Shown: in pieces, positions 39,138 through 48,959 of the stretch
Numbering within the stretch: the first letter of the stretch is position 1
Layout: every line of letters starts with the position of its first letter
From: Acinetobacter lwoffii
Lineage (GTDB): Bacteria > Pseudomonadota > Gammaproteobacteria > Pseudomonadales > Moraxellaceae
Length of the DNA: 64,000 nucleotides
Assembly: GCF_024129355.1 (NCBI RefSeq)
Contig: NZ_JAMXXP010000002.1
Coordinates: 124,001-188,000 of the forward strand
Direction: 5' to 3'
Position numbers and translations under genes: made by a program
Notes under the pieces: generated by a model
The model's database searches: none
What the model saw: only the letters and a program-made list of their open reading frames with translations
What the model was told of the DNA's origin: nothing

Positions 39138-42014
39138 TCATATGCCTACATAAAACTTTTCAATCAGTTTCCGGGTCTTGACCAGCAAATTGGTAAATAC
39201 ATTCTCCCGTTCAAACAGCTTAACCTTATATTTTGGCAAGTCTTTCAGCTCTTCCTTACGTGGCAAACGCTTGGTGAATTCATAGTGTTCCAGGACCTGC
39301 TGCATCGCCTCAGGTTTCAGGTTTTCCTCGGCACAGAGATGCTGATAGGCCTGTTCCTTCTCGGCATCCCAGAACTGGGCAAAGGCCGTTTGTACGCTCT
39401 GTCCATTGATCATCTTAGGCATGTTTTCTTCAATGAATTTCTTAATCAGCGCCTGCTTGTCATACAAGGTAATTTCATTGCCGATCAGGTCATGCACCTG
39501 AGCTTCGTACTTCTTACGCTTTTCATCATCCCCGGCATCAATTGCCAATTGCAACAGGTTGATGATATAGCCGACATTGATCCGGTCACTGTGCAGCAAG
39601 TCCAGCTGAAAATCGACATCGTCCAGTACCGACACTTTTTCTTTTTTAGTGGTCTTACGTACATCACGGCACAGGTCGGCATACTTGGAAGCAAAATTGG
39701 CAAAGTGCTGTTTATCCAGTGCGGTCTGATTCTGGTCGTATTCAATAAAGGTCTGTAGTTGGGCGTTGTAACGCATCACTTCACGGAAGGCTTTAATAAA
39801 CTCCAGCTGCTGATCTTCCGTAATGAGATCATCTACACTTTGATAATCAGGCGTGATATTAAGTAGCTTCCGAACAGCAGACTCATAATCCTGTTTAATT
39901 TCCTCATAGCTTGGTACTAGTACCACTTTTTGCGCTTCTTTATTGGAAAACAGAGCTAGAGCTTCATCTGTGGCACGTTTCAGGTTACGGAAACAGATGA
40001 TATTGCCAAATGGTTTTTTATCATTATAGACACGGTTGGTACGAGAGAATGCTTGAATCAATCCATGATATTTTAGATTTTTATCGACATACAACGTATT
40101 TAACGGCTTAGAGTCAAAGCCGGTCAGGAACATGTTCACGACGAGCAGGATATCAATCTGCTTCTTTTTGACCCGATCGGCAATGTCACGATAATAGGCA
40201 TAGAACTGATCACCAGAGTTGTAATTGGTTTTAAACTGCTGGTTGTACTGGGCAATATAGCGATCCAGCTTGTCACGGCTGGACGGATTGATCTGGCTCG
40301 GGATATCTGCCGCTTCTTCATGGATCAGCCCGTTCTGTTCATCTACAGGCACAGCTTCATTGGCTGCATAGGAGAAAATCGTCGCAATCGTCAGCGGTTT
40401 AAATAGTCTACCCTGCTCTTCGTCCTGTTGCTGATTCTCCGCCTGAACCTTTTCAAACAGTTCATAGTACTGGGTCAGGGTATCGACCGAGCTAACACAG
40501 AACATCGCGGTAAATTCACGATTACGGGTTTTGGTGTCATGGGTCTCGACAATATAACGCGCAATCATTTCCAGACGTTGCGGGTTGTCATACAGTTCTT
40601 TGGTATCGATGCCCTCGACTTCATCATCATAGCCAAGGTTATTTTGCATGCCCTTGGCCGTAAATTTACCTCGGTAATCAATCTGGAACTGTAGTACGTT
40701 ACGATCACGGATGGCATCTACAATCACATATTGGTGCAGGCATTCATTGAACAGGTAATCTGTAGTGAGTTTCAAACCTGCTTTGGATTGACTGTTTTCT
40801 TCAAAGATCGGGGTTCCAGTAAAGCCAAACATTTGGGCATTGCTAAAGAACTTCTTGATGTTCTGATGGGTTTCACCAAACTGGCTGCGATGACACTCAT
40901 CAAAGATAAACACCACTTTCTGGTCTTTGAGATAATCGATATATTCCAGATAGCGGTCATTGCTGATGGCACGGTTCAGCTTTTGAATGGTGGTGACAAT
41001 CAGTTTGTCATGGCGTTGATCCAGCTGTTTGACCAGGGTATGGGTGCTGTCGGTACTGTCGACGCTTTCAGCTTTAAAGGCATTAAATTCTCTTGAGGTT
41101 TGCGTATCTAGATCATTGCGGTCTACCACAAACAGAACTTTTTCCACATCCGGCATCTGCATGATGATCTGGCTGGCTTTAAATGAAGTCAGGGTCTTGC
41201 CTGAACCGGTAGTGTGCCAGATATAGCCATTGCTGTTGGATGTTTGTACATGCTGCACGATTTTCTGTACTGCATAGATCTGATAGGGACGCAGCACCAT
41301 CAGGCTTTTGGTGGTTTCCAGCAGTACCATATACTGGGTCAGCATTTGGGTCAGATGCTGCTGATTTAAAAACGTATCGGCAAAGTCGACAATTTCATTG
41401 ATGTGTTTGTTGCTGACATCGGCCCAGGGAAAGGCAAATTCAATGCCGGTCGTGCCGTTGGAGTAGTAACGGGTATTGGCGCCATTACTGATGACAAAAA
41501 GCTGAATAAAACCAAACAAGCCCTGTCCAGCCCAATACGCTTCACGAGTATAACGCTGAGTCTGGTTAAAGGCTTCAGCGATTTCCATGCCGCGCTTTTT
41601 CAGCTCGATCTGTACCAGTGGCAGACCATTGACCAGCAGAGTCACATCAAAACGACTGGTGCGACCATTGTAATCACGATGGTCAATAGTGATTTGATTA
41701 GTCACCTGATAGATATTTTTGCTTGGATCATCAGACAGAAAAAAGATGTGCCTGCTGCTGCCATCATCAAATTTGACCGGGAACAGATCACGCAGATTCT
41801 TGGCCCGTTCAAATACTGTACCAGTATTTAAAAAGCTGATGACCTGTTTCCATTCAGTTTCTGACAGTGGTGCTAGGCCATTGGCCTGTTCAATCTGGGT
41901 TTTTAGGTTTGACAGTAGTTGGCTTTCATCCTTGAGCGTGACTGAGGCATAACCCAATTGCTGTAGCTGGCCGATCAGTTCGTTTTCAAGTTGGTATTCG
42001 CTTTGTACTGTCAT
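39138..42014 (-). CDS. hsdR: Type I restriction enzyme, R subunit HsdR
   Basis: The motor-nuclease subunit: 958 residues. The N-terminal nuclease has D123 ... E137-L-K139 (RFDVTLLVNGLPLVQIELKK). Superfamily 2 translocase motifs follow: TGSGKT at 269-274, the FDECHRSQFG DEAD-like box, FGFTGTPIF and QAFSRTNRV. The C-terminal helical region binds HsdM. It resembles the EcoR124 (type IC) group. It is last in a five-gene operon, 29 bases after the DUF5655 gene. Confidence 0.95.
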   Translation of the reverse strand: MTVQSEYQLENELIGQLQQLGYASVTLKDESQLLSNLKTQIEQANGLAPLSETEWKQVISFLNTGTVFERAKNLRDLFPVKFDDGSSRHIFFLSDDPSKNIYQVTNQITIDHRDYNGRTSRFDVTLLVNGLPLVQIELKKRGMEIAEAFNQTQRYTREAYWAGQGLFGFIQLFVISNGANTRYYSNGTTGIEFAFPWADVSNKHINEIVDFADTFLNQQHLTQMLTQYMVLLETTKSLMVLRPYQIYAVQKIVQHVQTSNSNGYIWHTTGSGKTLTSFKASQIIMQMPDVEKVLFVVDRNDLDTQTSREFNAFKAESVDSTDSTHTLVKQLDQRHDKLIVTTIQKLNRAISNDRYLEYIDYLKDQKVVFIFDECHRSQFGETHQNIKKFFSNAQMFGFTGTPIFEENSQSKAGLKLTTDYLFNECLHQYVIVDAIRDRNVLQFQIDYRGKFTAKGMQNNLGYDDEVEGIDTKELYDNPQRLEMIARYIVETHDTKTRNREFTAMFCVSSVDTLTQYYELFEKVQAENQQQDEEQGRLFKPLTIATIFSYAANEAVPVDEQNGLIHEEAADIPSQINPSSRDKLDRYIAQYNQQFKTNYNSGDQFYAYYRDIADRVKKKQIDILLVVNMFLTGFDSKPLNTLYVDKNLKYHGLIQAFSRTNRVYNDKKPFGNIICFRNLKRATDEALALFSNKEAQKVVLVPSYEEIKQDYESAVRKLLNITPDYQSVDDLITEDQQLEFIKAFREVMRYNAQLQTFIEYDQNQTALDKQHFANFASKYADLCRDVRKTTKKEKVSVLDDVDFQLDLLHSDRINVGYIINLLQLAIDAGDDEKRKKYEAQVHDLIGNEITLYDKQALIKKFIEENMPKMINGQSVQTAFAQFWDAEKEQAYQHLCAEENLKPEAMQQVLEHYEFTKRLPRKEELKDLPKYKVKLFERENVFTNLLVKTRKLIEKFYVGI

Positions 42015-42043
42015 TCCCTTTTCCCTCTAAAATCTTAAATTAT

Positions 42044-42955
42044 TCACTTCAATGTTTGTTTAATTAAACTCAAGATATATTCTAAATTTTCTGTATCTGA
42101 CACGATCACTTCACAATCGCCATTCCCCCAATGTCCAACATTAGTCACATCCTTCGCGATCTGCTTCGGATCATCCAGTTGATTAAAAGGCATATTTAGC
42201 CAGATGCGAATTTGCTTTGTCCCAATACTCATATAGACATAGTTACGCTTACCCTTACGGAAGGCGATATACATTTTCTTGGGATGAACATCTAAATCGG
42301 TGGTTAAGCCCAGAATTGAGTCCCTGAATTGCTCATATAGCTCTTTGATGTCATCGGACTTATCCACCAAGTGATAGGCTTCATCATATTGCTGGATCTC
42401 TTTGGCAATCTTTTGAATATCTTCAGACTCAACCTTTTGCACTTGCTTGATTGAAGGCGCTGATTTGGCTTTTTGCAATGGATTGACTGAAACAATTCCA
42501 CCCTGATAGCGTTTGATTTCCCACAGCTCAATGCCTAAGTCTTTAAAGTTAGTGGACTGCTTTTGAAAGTCGGTAAAGCTGGGGGAAACGAAGATGATTC
42601 TGCTTTGTGACCAATCCACGTCCTGACGTTTAAGCTGTTTACTCTGGCTTTCGTTGTACTCAACGATAAAATCTGCTTTGTAGTCGAGCATCAGATTTAG
42701 ATAAGAAACGCCTTGGTCGATCACGCTATAATTGCGTTCACGCTTGTATTCGATAATTACAAAGGCCTGACTTTCGGGATCGAAAGCCAGTGTATCAATA
42801 CGGTTGTTTTTAATGGTGAATTCAGACTTGATGAATTCCAGACCTGTAAAACTGTAAAGATTGTTTTCAAACAGACTTTGAATTTCTCTTTCCAAACGAA
42901 AAGGATCTTCTGTAAGTTCTACTAATGACTGTGCTTGGGTTTGATAAAGCTGCAT
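42044..42955 (-). CDS. PD-(D/E)xK nuclease-like protein with DUF5655 domain
   Basis: A 303-residue protein. The N-terminal half has a restriction-nuclease core: D54 (NRIDTLAFD), E69-Y-K71 (FVIIEYKRER) and Q81 (VIDQGVSYL), as in DUF91/NucS-like proteins. The C-terminal ~100 residues (KKMYIAFRKGKRNYVYMSIG to LIKQTLK) match DUF5655. It lies inside the hsd operon, 17 bases after the EVE-HNH gene. It may be a second nuclease or an accessory factor for restriction; its exact role is not known. Confidence 0.82.
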   Translation of the reverse strand: MQLYQTQAQSLVELTEDPFRLEREIQSLFENNLYSFTGLEFIKSEFTIKNNRIDTLAFDPESQAFVIIEYKRERNYSVIDQGVSYLNLMLDYKADFIVEYNESQSKQLKRQDVDWSQSRIIFVSPSFTDFQKQSTNFKDLGIELWEIKRYQGGIVSVNPLQKAKSAPSIKQVQKVESEDIQKIAKEIQQYDEAYHLVDKSDDIKELYEQFRDSILGLTTDLDVHPKKMYIAFRKGKRNYVYMSIGTKQIRIWLNMPFNQLDDPKQIAKDVTNVGHWGNGDCEVIVSDTENLEYILSLIKQTLK

Positions 42956-42972
42956 TAAGAATCTCGAATTAT

Positions 42973-43824
42973 TTATTCTTCAAATGTTTGTCTAAGCGGA
43001 TTACTCAAAGAAACGCTATATAAGAGTTTTAATCTCTTAATTGTCATTGGAATACCATTTTCCTGTCTATGTAACATTGCATGGCAATTTGGGCATACAG
43101 GTAGTAAATCAGTTTCAGGGTTTACTTCATAGCTATCTGAAATTTCACTCAATGACGTAATATGATGGACATGAATAAAATCTTTAGCGAATGTTCCATA
43201 AGTTTCTGCAAAGCTCATTTCACATATCTTGCAACGTGTACCATGAATCTCAATGCACTTCGCTCTTGCTTCCGGGTTTCGTTCATATCTGTTGACTTGG
43301 ACTGTTTTTTTCGCACCTTCAGGAAATAATGAATTTTCTAAATTTGCTTCATCGGGATAGTTGGTATTCACACTATCAGTTTTAAACTCATTAAAAATAT
43401 GAGTTAAAAAAATGCGAATTGGATCATTTGAGGCTTTATCTCGATCTGTGCGACGACCTTGAATAGGAGCATCAGGAATTAAGTTTTCCTGTCTGAAATA
43501 TTCAAAAGACAAAGTGGATTTATCCACTTTGTTTAACTTTTCAAAAACAGAGTATCCACCTAGATAACTTTCAATTTTCTTTTTATCCGACCAAAATACT
43601 TTCTGTGATACTGGGTATTCTGAGTTTTCCGCATGCCCAATAACTTTGAATTGATACATCACCTTTGAGATGGGTTGGGTCACATATACATGAACAATAT
43701 CATTGAGCTGTAACCCTTTACCTTCACTAGTGGCTGAATTCTTCCAATAAATCTGCGGCAAAGCATCATAAGCTGCTTCTAAATCAAACTCAGCATAATT
43801 CACGGTTACTAGCCAATTTGCCAT
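42973..43824 (-). CDS. EVE-like domain fused to HNH endonuclease
   Basis: A 283-residue protein. Residues 1-~110 look like an EVE/PUA-type base-reading domain (NDIVHVYVTQPISKVMYQFKVIG). Residues ~180-260 are an HNH nuclease with zinc cysteines C198/C201 and C244/C247 and catalytic HVHH (H218-H221). Fusions of this type are expected to cut DNA with modified bases (type IV-like restriction). GGGGGA precedes the ATG. It sits 9 bases after hsdS and is more AT-rich than hsdM and hsdR. Confidence 0.85.
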   Translation of the reverse strand: MANWLVTVNYAEFDLEAAYDALPQIYWKNSATSEGKGLQLNDIVHVYVTQPISKVMYQFKVIGHAENSEYPVSQKVFWSDKKKIESYLGGYSVFEKLNKVDKSTLSFEYFRQENLIPDAPIQGRRTDRDKASNDPIRIFLTHIFNEFKTDSVNTNYPDEANLENSLFPEGAKKTVQVNRYERNPEARAKCIEIHGTRCKICEMSFAETYGTFAKDFIHVHHITSLSEISDSYEVNPETDLLPVCPNCHAMLHRQENGIPMTIKRLKLLYSVSLSNPLRQTFEE

Positions 43825-43833
43825 AATTTCCCC

Positions 43834-45078
43834 CTACACAAACATCTGCTGCAACAAGCCTTTCTTCCAAGTTTTGGCCTGTTCAATTTGCTGTACTACT
43901 ACGTCAATTTTTTGGTCAATCGCAGACAGGAAATTAGCGATTTTGGTTTGTTCTTCTAGGCAAGGAAACATAAACTTAAAATCATTGATCTTCGTTAATG
44001 TAATACGCTTAAGTGCTTGACCAGCAATTACACCATTGATTTCCTTTTGTCCTAAATCAGATAACAGTATGTGATATAAAAAATAATTGTTGAATTCTGA
44101 CTTTAGGCGTAAAAATGCCACACTTGATAATAAGCTGAATTCTTCAGTCAATGTATTAACGCAACATTGCCCAATAGTTCCATCCTTAGTTAAAAGGACA
44201 TCACCAAATTTTACATCACAACTCGAATAGATTTTTTTATGGTCATCAGCACTTACAAACTCAAGGTTAGAAAAATCTAAGTATCCATTTTTGACATTTT
44301 TAGAGGTTAAGTATTTATATTCACCAACTTCAAATGTTTTAGGAGAGAAATGAGTTCCATCTTTAATTTTTAAACAAATCTCAGAAAGCTTTTTTTCCTT
44401 CCACTCCCCAAACTCACTGCCATCATCCGCTTTAAAACGAAGCTGCTGACTAAACAGCTTTTGCATCATGCCTTGCTTATATTGGCTGAGTAGCTGATTT
44501 TTTTTCGTGAGCTGGCTAATCTTTTCATCTACTGCGGAAAGAAAAGAAGCGATTTTGGTTTGTTCTTCTTTTGAAGGTAGTTTTAAAAGAACTTCACCCA
44601 ATATTTTTTGGGAAATATTAGTTTGTGACTTTGCTAGTCCTGAAGTTTTAGACTGCAACTGATTCTGACATTTTACTGAAGATAAACTAATACCTAAAAA
44701 TAGAGGATTGTTTTGTTCATTAGCTTTCAAGCGAATTAATTTATCTGAAATCATCAGTTTTGAACGAACTGAATGAGGAACAACTGAAATAACCCCAACT
44801 CGTTCCGTCGGCCCTGCTCGTGTAACCAAAATATCCAAAGGTTTGACTTCTATTTCATTTCGAGGAGTCAGCTCTAAAGGCAGTTTTTTATTAAAAGAAG
44901 AATTAAAGCCACTCCAATCCACTGAAGTTGTTTTTAAAACCCCCCATTCGTTTGAATTCGCAGGATAGCTTTCACATTGAGGACTCCAACCTGAATCAAT
45001 TGAAGTAATGCAATTTTTTAGTGTGTCTTCCTTCCAATCCCCATCAAACTCTTTAAACCGTAACTTAGGCGCAACCAT
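43834..45078 (-). CDS. hsdS: Type I restriction-modification specificity subunit HsdS
   Basis: The DNA-recognition subunit, 414 residues, with two target-recognition domains (about 5-160 and 210-370), each followed by a conserved coiled coil (EEQTKIASFLSAVDEKISQL and EEQTKIANFLSAIDQKIDVV). The repeat of these spacers marks the type IC half-subunit layout. The frame extends to 45123 inside hsdM, but ATG 45078 overlaps the hsdM stop (TGATG) and has GGAGG 7 bases upstream. The recognition domains are AT-rich relative to the spacers, as usual for exchanged domains. Confidence 0.94.
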   Translation of the reverse strand: MVAPKLRFKEFDGDWKEDTLKNCITSIDSGWSPQCESYPANSNEWGVLKTTSVDWSGFNSSFNKKLPLELTPRNEIEVKPLDILVTRAGPTERVGVISVVPHSVRSKLMISDKLIRLKANEQNNPLFLGISLSSVKCQNQLQSKTSGLAKSQTNISQKILGEVLLKLPSKEEQTKIASFLSAVDEKISQLTKKNQLLSQYKQGMMQKLFSQQLRFKADDGSEFGEWKEKKLSEICLKIKDGTHFSPKTFEVGEYKYLTSKNVKNGYLDFSNLEFVSADDHKKIYSSCDVKFGDVLLTKDGTIGQCCVNTLTEEFSLLSSVAFLRLKSEFNNYFLYHILLSDLGQKEINGVIAGQALKRITLTKINDFKFMFPCLEEQTKIANFLSAIDQKIDVVVQQIEQAKTWKKGLLQQMFV

Positions 45079-46646
45079 CACTTCACCTCCGCAAAAGGCG
45101 AAGCAATCCCAAGCTCTTTGCAAAACTCTGCAATCACCGCATCGGTTTTTTGACTATCTTGTTCCAAGTCTTGCAGCTGTTGGGCAATCGCATCCAGATC
45201 AATCTCGGCTTCCGCTTCAAAGGTATCCACATAACGCGGAATATTCAGGTTGTAATCGTTGTCTTTCACTTCCTGTAAAGTTGCTACATGCGCGTATTTT
45301 TCGATGTCCTGACGCTTTTCAAATGCCGAAATAATATTGTCTAAATGCTCAGGCAAAAGCTTGTTTTGATTCTTCTGCTTTTCAAAATCGTTACTGGCAT
45401 CAATAAACAGAATGTTGCCGCTATGCTCACGGTTTTTCTTCAGTACCAGAATACAGGTCGGAATCGAGGTGCCATAGAAGATATTGGCAGGCAGACCGAT
45501 GATGGTATCCACCACGTTCATCTGCTCAATCAGGTATTGGCGAATCACACCTTCACTGGAACCACGGAACAACACGCCATGTGGCAATACCACCGCCATG
45601 GTGCCATGCTCATCTAGTTGATACAGCATGTGCTGTACAAAGGCCATATCCGCTTTGGAACTTGGCGCCAGTTTGCCATAAGCGGCAAAGCGTTCATCTT
45701 GTAGAAATAACGGATCGGCTGACCAGTTAGCAGAGAATGGAGGATTAGCCACTACTGCATCAAACTTTTTATCCAGATGCTGCGGACGGGTTAAAGTGTT
45801 TTCCTGCTTGATATCGAACTTGGCAAAATGAACATCATGCAGAATCATGTTCATACGTGCCAAGTTGTAAGTGGTACGGTTCATCTCCTGACCGTAAATC
45901 ATGTCCACATCTTTAACTTCACGCTTCACCCGCAGCAACAACGAACCTGAACCACAAGTCGGGTCATAGACCGAACGTAAACGCTCTTTGCCTTGGGTGA
46001 CAATTTTGGCCAGTAAGGTTGATACTGTTTGCGGGGTATAGAACTCACCGGCTTTCTTACCCGCGCCTGATGCAAACTCGCCAATCAGGTACTCGTAGGC
46101 ATCACCCAGTACATCGGCTTCGGTATTACTAATATCAAAATCAATATCATCTAAATGACTCAGGACTTTGGCCACCAGTGCATTACGGTCGCTGGCATTG
46201 TTGCCGAGCTTGGTTGAGTTCAGATCCAGATCTTCAAACAGATTCGCAAAGTCATCGGCAGAGTCGGTGCCCAAAGTGCTTTGTTCAATCGATTTTAATG
46301 TCGCAGTTAAATCATCCAGAATGAATTCGCCCTGACGGCCACGCTCAGCTAAGCTATGAAATAGCTGTTTCGGCGTGAGCGCATAACCGACTTCGGCAAT
46401 GGCATTCTTTTTGATTTCTTCGATATACGGTACATGCTCAGGATTTTGTTCATCCAGCTCAAGAAAGCTGACCTCTTCGCCATCCAGCAATTCATTGGCA
46501 AAGTTCACCGACTTTTCCGATAAATATTTAAAGAAAATAAAACCCAGAATGTAATCACGGAATTCATCGGCGCCCATGGTGCCGCGCAAAGTATTGGCAA
46601 TATTCCAGAGTTGTTTTTGTAGCTGTTGTAGTTGCACCTGGGTCAT
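45078..46646 (-). CDS. hsdM: Type I restriction-modification DNA methyltransferase HsdM
   Basis: N6-adenine methyltransferase subunit, 522 residues, close in length to EcoR124 HsdM. SAM-binding DPTCGSGSLLL at 228-238 and catalytic NPPF at 301-304. The N-terminal helical domain starts QLQKQLWNIANTLRGTMGADEFRDY-type (residues 8-32). It is first in the operon hsdM-hsdS-EVE/HNH-DUF5655-hsdR. Confidence 0.96.
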   Translation of the reverse strand: MTQVQLQQLQKQLWNIANTLRGTMGADEFRDYILGFIFFKYLSEKSVNFANELLDGEEVSFLELDEQNPEHVPYIEEIKKNAIAEVGYALTPKQLFHSLAERGRQGEFILDDLTATLKSIEQSTLGTDSADDFANLFEDLDLNSTKLGNNASDRNALVAKVLSHLDDIDFDISNTEADVLGDAYEYLIGEFASGAGKKAGEFYTPQTVSTLLAKIVTQGKERLRSVYDPTCGSGSLLLRVKREVKDVDMIYGQEMNRTTYNLARMNMILHDVHFAKFDIKQENTLTRPQHLDKKFDAVVANPPFSANWSADPLFLQDERFAAYGKLAPSSKADMAFVQHMLYQLDEHGTMAVVLPHGVLFRGSSEGVIRQYLIEQMNVVDTIIGLPANIFYGTSIPTCILVLKKNREHSGNILFIDASNDFEKQKNQNKLLPEHLDNIISAFEKRQDIEKYAHVATLQEVKDNDYNLNIPRYVDTFEAEAEIDLDAIAQQLQDLEQDSQKTDAVIAEFCKELGIASPFAEVK

Positions 46647-46782
46647 TGTTATAGAAGTCCAATTAAGTGAATCATTAATCCAATGATTTTACCTAAAATT
46701 CTAAATCATGCAGCAACAAAAAGGTGGAAAAGGACATGAATTGTCGCTTTACTTCAACTTATGGACAGAAAGCCATAAAAAT

Positions 46783-46815
46783 AAAACTCCCATACTAGAG
46801 ATGGGAGTTTTATAA
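46783..46815 (-). terminator. Terminator between the 334-residue gene and hsdM
   Basis: AAAACTCCCAT / ATGGGAGTTTT perfect 11-bp stem with a 7-base loop; it follows the 46838-47842 gene on the minus strand. Confidence 0.88.
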
Positions 46816-46837
46816 TGATCGTACTTTTGATGAACAA

Positions 46838-47842
46838 TTAAAAAATCATAAGTTTATAGTCAGGTCTAATTGCTTTCGAAGAGTAATGATGCCTTTTCAT
46901 AGGCTCAATAATAGACTTAAAATACTTGGACCAATCTTGATAGCTCCATGAAGCGCCCACCACTTGATTGGTCTCAACCAAAAATGCTTGCTCACAGATA
47001 AGAGCTATTTTCAGATCCACCCATAGTTCTTGACTAAGAAGATTAAACCTTAAAAGTTCATTTAAAGTAGGGTGCTTCAGAAGATGCCCCACATCAGTAA
47101 ATGCAAATACTCTACCGCAATATTGTCCATTGAGATCTTTAGATATTTGATAGGCAAATCCATGTAAATTATTTAAATTTTCCTTTTTCAGCATATTGAT
47201 AAACTTACGTACAACTGCTGCAAACTGCTGCTCATCTTTAAGCTGTAATGGAATACTCATACGTCGGTAAATGGCATCAAATTTGAAATCTACCTGATGA
47301 ATGTCGATCTGTTGATGCTCACGTAAAAGTTTTGCAACAAATCGATTAACCGTGTTTTGTTGATCTTTTACCTGTTGAGAAGTTTTTAAAATTGCTTTGG
47401 TCATCGTTTTTTCGTCAACTAATGCCCTACCACGTAACTCATTCCAACATCGCTCAATCAGCATGGTATTTCTGAAATGCAGATCATCTTTTTGACAGTC
47501 AACCGATAGCGGCAAAATTCTAATTATCCCAGAGCATTCTTTGAAACATTGAAATACTTTTTGTATTTGTGGATCAAAAACAAACCCTTCCCCTAACTGT
47601 TGATCAAAGTAGTCAAAGTAGTTCGAGGCTACGTGCAAAAAATGATTCAATAGATCAGTGGAAAGATATCCTACATCATTGTTAGTATTCGAATTTAAAC
47701 TCAAAATTCTAGCAGCGGGTGAGGTAATTTTTTTAAATAACTTGAGTGCTTCTGTAAGCACCAAAGCTTGTTGTGGTAAAACATAATTTACAGGAACTGG
47801 AATTACTTTGGTCTGTGGCGATAGTGCTGCGTATGTATTCAT
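46838..47842 (-). CDS. Island protein of unknown function (334 residues)
   Basis: I do not recognise this family. The protein is soluble and mostly helical, with a basic middle (RNTMLIERCWNELRGRAL, KAILKTSQQVKDQQ) and a stretch QVDFKFDAIYRRMSIPL. It lies 79 bases downstream of the Gp2/YfjJ-like gene on the same strand and is the last gene before the terminator, so it probably belongs to the same replication/maintenance unit. No nuclease or HTH motif is clear. Confidence 0.7.
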   Translation of the reverse strand: MNTYAALSPQTKVIPVPVNYVLPQQALVLTEALKLFKKITSPAARILSLNSNTNNDVGYLSTDLLNHFLHVASNYFDYFDQQLGEGFVFDPQIQKVFQCFKECSGIIRILPLSVDCQKDDLHFRNTMLIERCWNELRGRALVDEKTMTKAILKTSQQVKDQQNTVNRFVAKLLREHQQIDIHQVDFKFDAIYRRMSIPLQLKDEQQFAAVVRKFINMLKKENLNNLHGFAYQISKDLNGQYCGRVFAFTDVGHLLKHPTLNELLRFNLLSQELWVDLKIALICEQAFLVETNQVVGASWSYQDWSKYFKSIIEPMKRHHYSSKAIRPDYKLMIF

Positions 47843-47921
47843 ATATAGGCTCTGATATGTATTTTTTTAGTGCCCTGCTCATCAGGTGAATGAGCAGGTA
47901 TAACTTCGGTGATATGTAGAT

Positions 47922-48959
47922 TTATGTCCCTCTACGAGGGCGGCCTGATTTACGTTTACTTGCTGGCATCTGACTTGTACCAAATGTTTTGAGCCTACTA
48001 CCACTGGGTATAAACGCGTGTTGCTTATCTTTAGTGAAATATTTGATAACTAGTGACTCTAATGCGCTATGAGCTTTTTCATCATCATGATGTAACATTC
48101 CAATAGCTAAATATTTATAGCGTTCTTTTGAACCATTACAGCTGTAGTAACTTCCCTTAGCCTCAGTAAGTTGTACCCATTCCTTGCCGAACTGGTCAGC
48201 TATAATCTCGTCTTTTTGATGTTTATTACCATCTAAGAAGAAAATAGTATGATAGTGATAGCCTTTATCAACGCCGTATTCTAGTTTCCAAATATAACCA
48301 ATAGGTCGCTGATGTATTGAAAATCTTGATTTCAAAAATTTCTTAAACATCTTTCTGATCAGATTCAAATCTTCAGAAAGATTTCTACATTTTTTCGCAA
48401 TTGCAAAATCAAGACGCAAGACTAGTAACTTTGAATATTTAACTCTAAGCTTGTTTAGCAACTGAATAGCACGCGCTTCTTGATGTTTTAATCTTTCAGA
48501 TCGATTGCTCTGTGCCTGAATAAATTCATCTTCCAGGGTGCCTGAATAAATTTTAGAAACAAAAGCATTTGCTAGATCTGCAAATATAATAGGTTCTCCC
48601 GCGATAGGGAGAACATCATTTGCTTGAAAATTTTTAAAATAGCGTGGTTCAAAATTTATAGGTTTTAATATTTCTTCATATGCTCGCATATACACTTGAG
48701 TATATTCATTATTAATCGCTAATTCAGTCAAATCATCGGGATCTGGACATTGAGATAACAGATTTCTAACCAAGGGATCCGCTTTTTTAAACCGCCCTGT
48801 CTGTAATTTAGGAAAAGCACTAGAAATCTTATTGTCAACAATAAGATCAATTAACGTCTCAAGTTTAGAGTAGTCCTTATCCGCTTGTTCTAAAAGATAG
48901 GAAGCAGTGTCTGATGTTTCAAATTGCGATATGATTTTGTCACTTTTACTCATAGTCAT
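47922..48959 (-). CDS. Inovirus Gp2 / YfjJ-YagK family HUH-type replication protein
   Basis: A 345-residue protein. The central GYIWKLEYGVDKGYHYHTIFFLDG region (about residues 219-243; the HYH triad near 236) fits the Gp2/YfjJ_YagK family, which includes filamentous-phage replication initiators that nick the origin through an HUH-type site. Further family features follow: a conserved W and the GSYYSCNGSKERYKYLAIGML segment. The C-terminus is basic (KRKSGRPRRG). In satellites and islands these proteins are thought to drive element replication after excision. A 17-bp palindrome lies 115 bases upstream. Confidence 0.78.
   Translation of the reverse strand: MTMSKSDKIISQFETSDTASYLLEQADKDYSKLETLIDLIVDNKISSAFPKLQTGRFKKADPLVRNLLSQCPDPDDLTELAINNEYTQVYMRAYEEILKPINFEPRYFKNFQANDVLPIAGEPIIFADLANAFVSKIYSGTLEDEFIQAQSNRSERLKHQEARAIQLLNKLRVKYSKLLVLRLDFAIAKKCRNLSEDLNLIRKMFKKFLKSRFSIHQRPIGYIWKLEYGVDKGYHYHTIFFLDGNKHQKDEIIADQFGKEWVQLTEAKGSYYSCNGSKERYKYLAIGMLHHDDEKAHSALESLVIKYFTKDKQHAFIPSGSRLKTFGTSQMPASKRKSGRPRRGT

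Noticed and set aside
40731..41831. 121- and 142-residue open frames antisense to hsdR
   Set aside because: Both lie in conserved helicase or nuclease coding sequence on the other strand.
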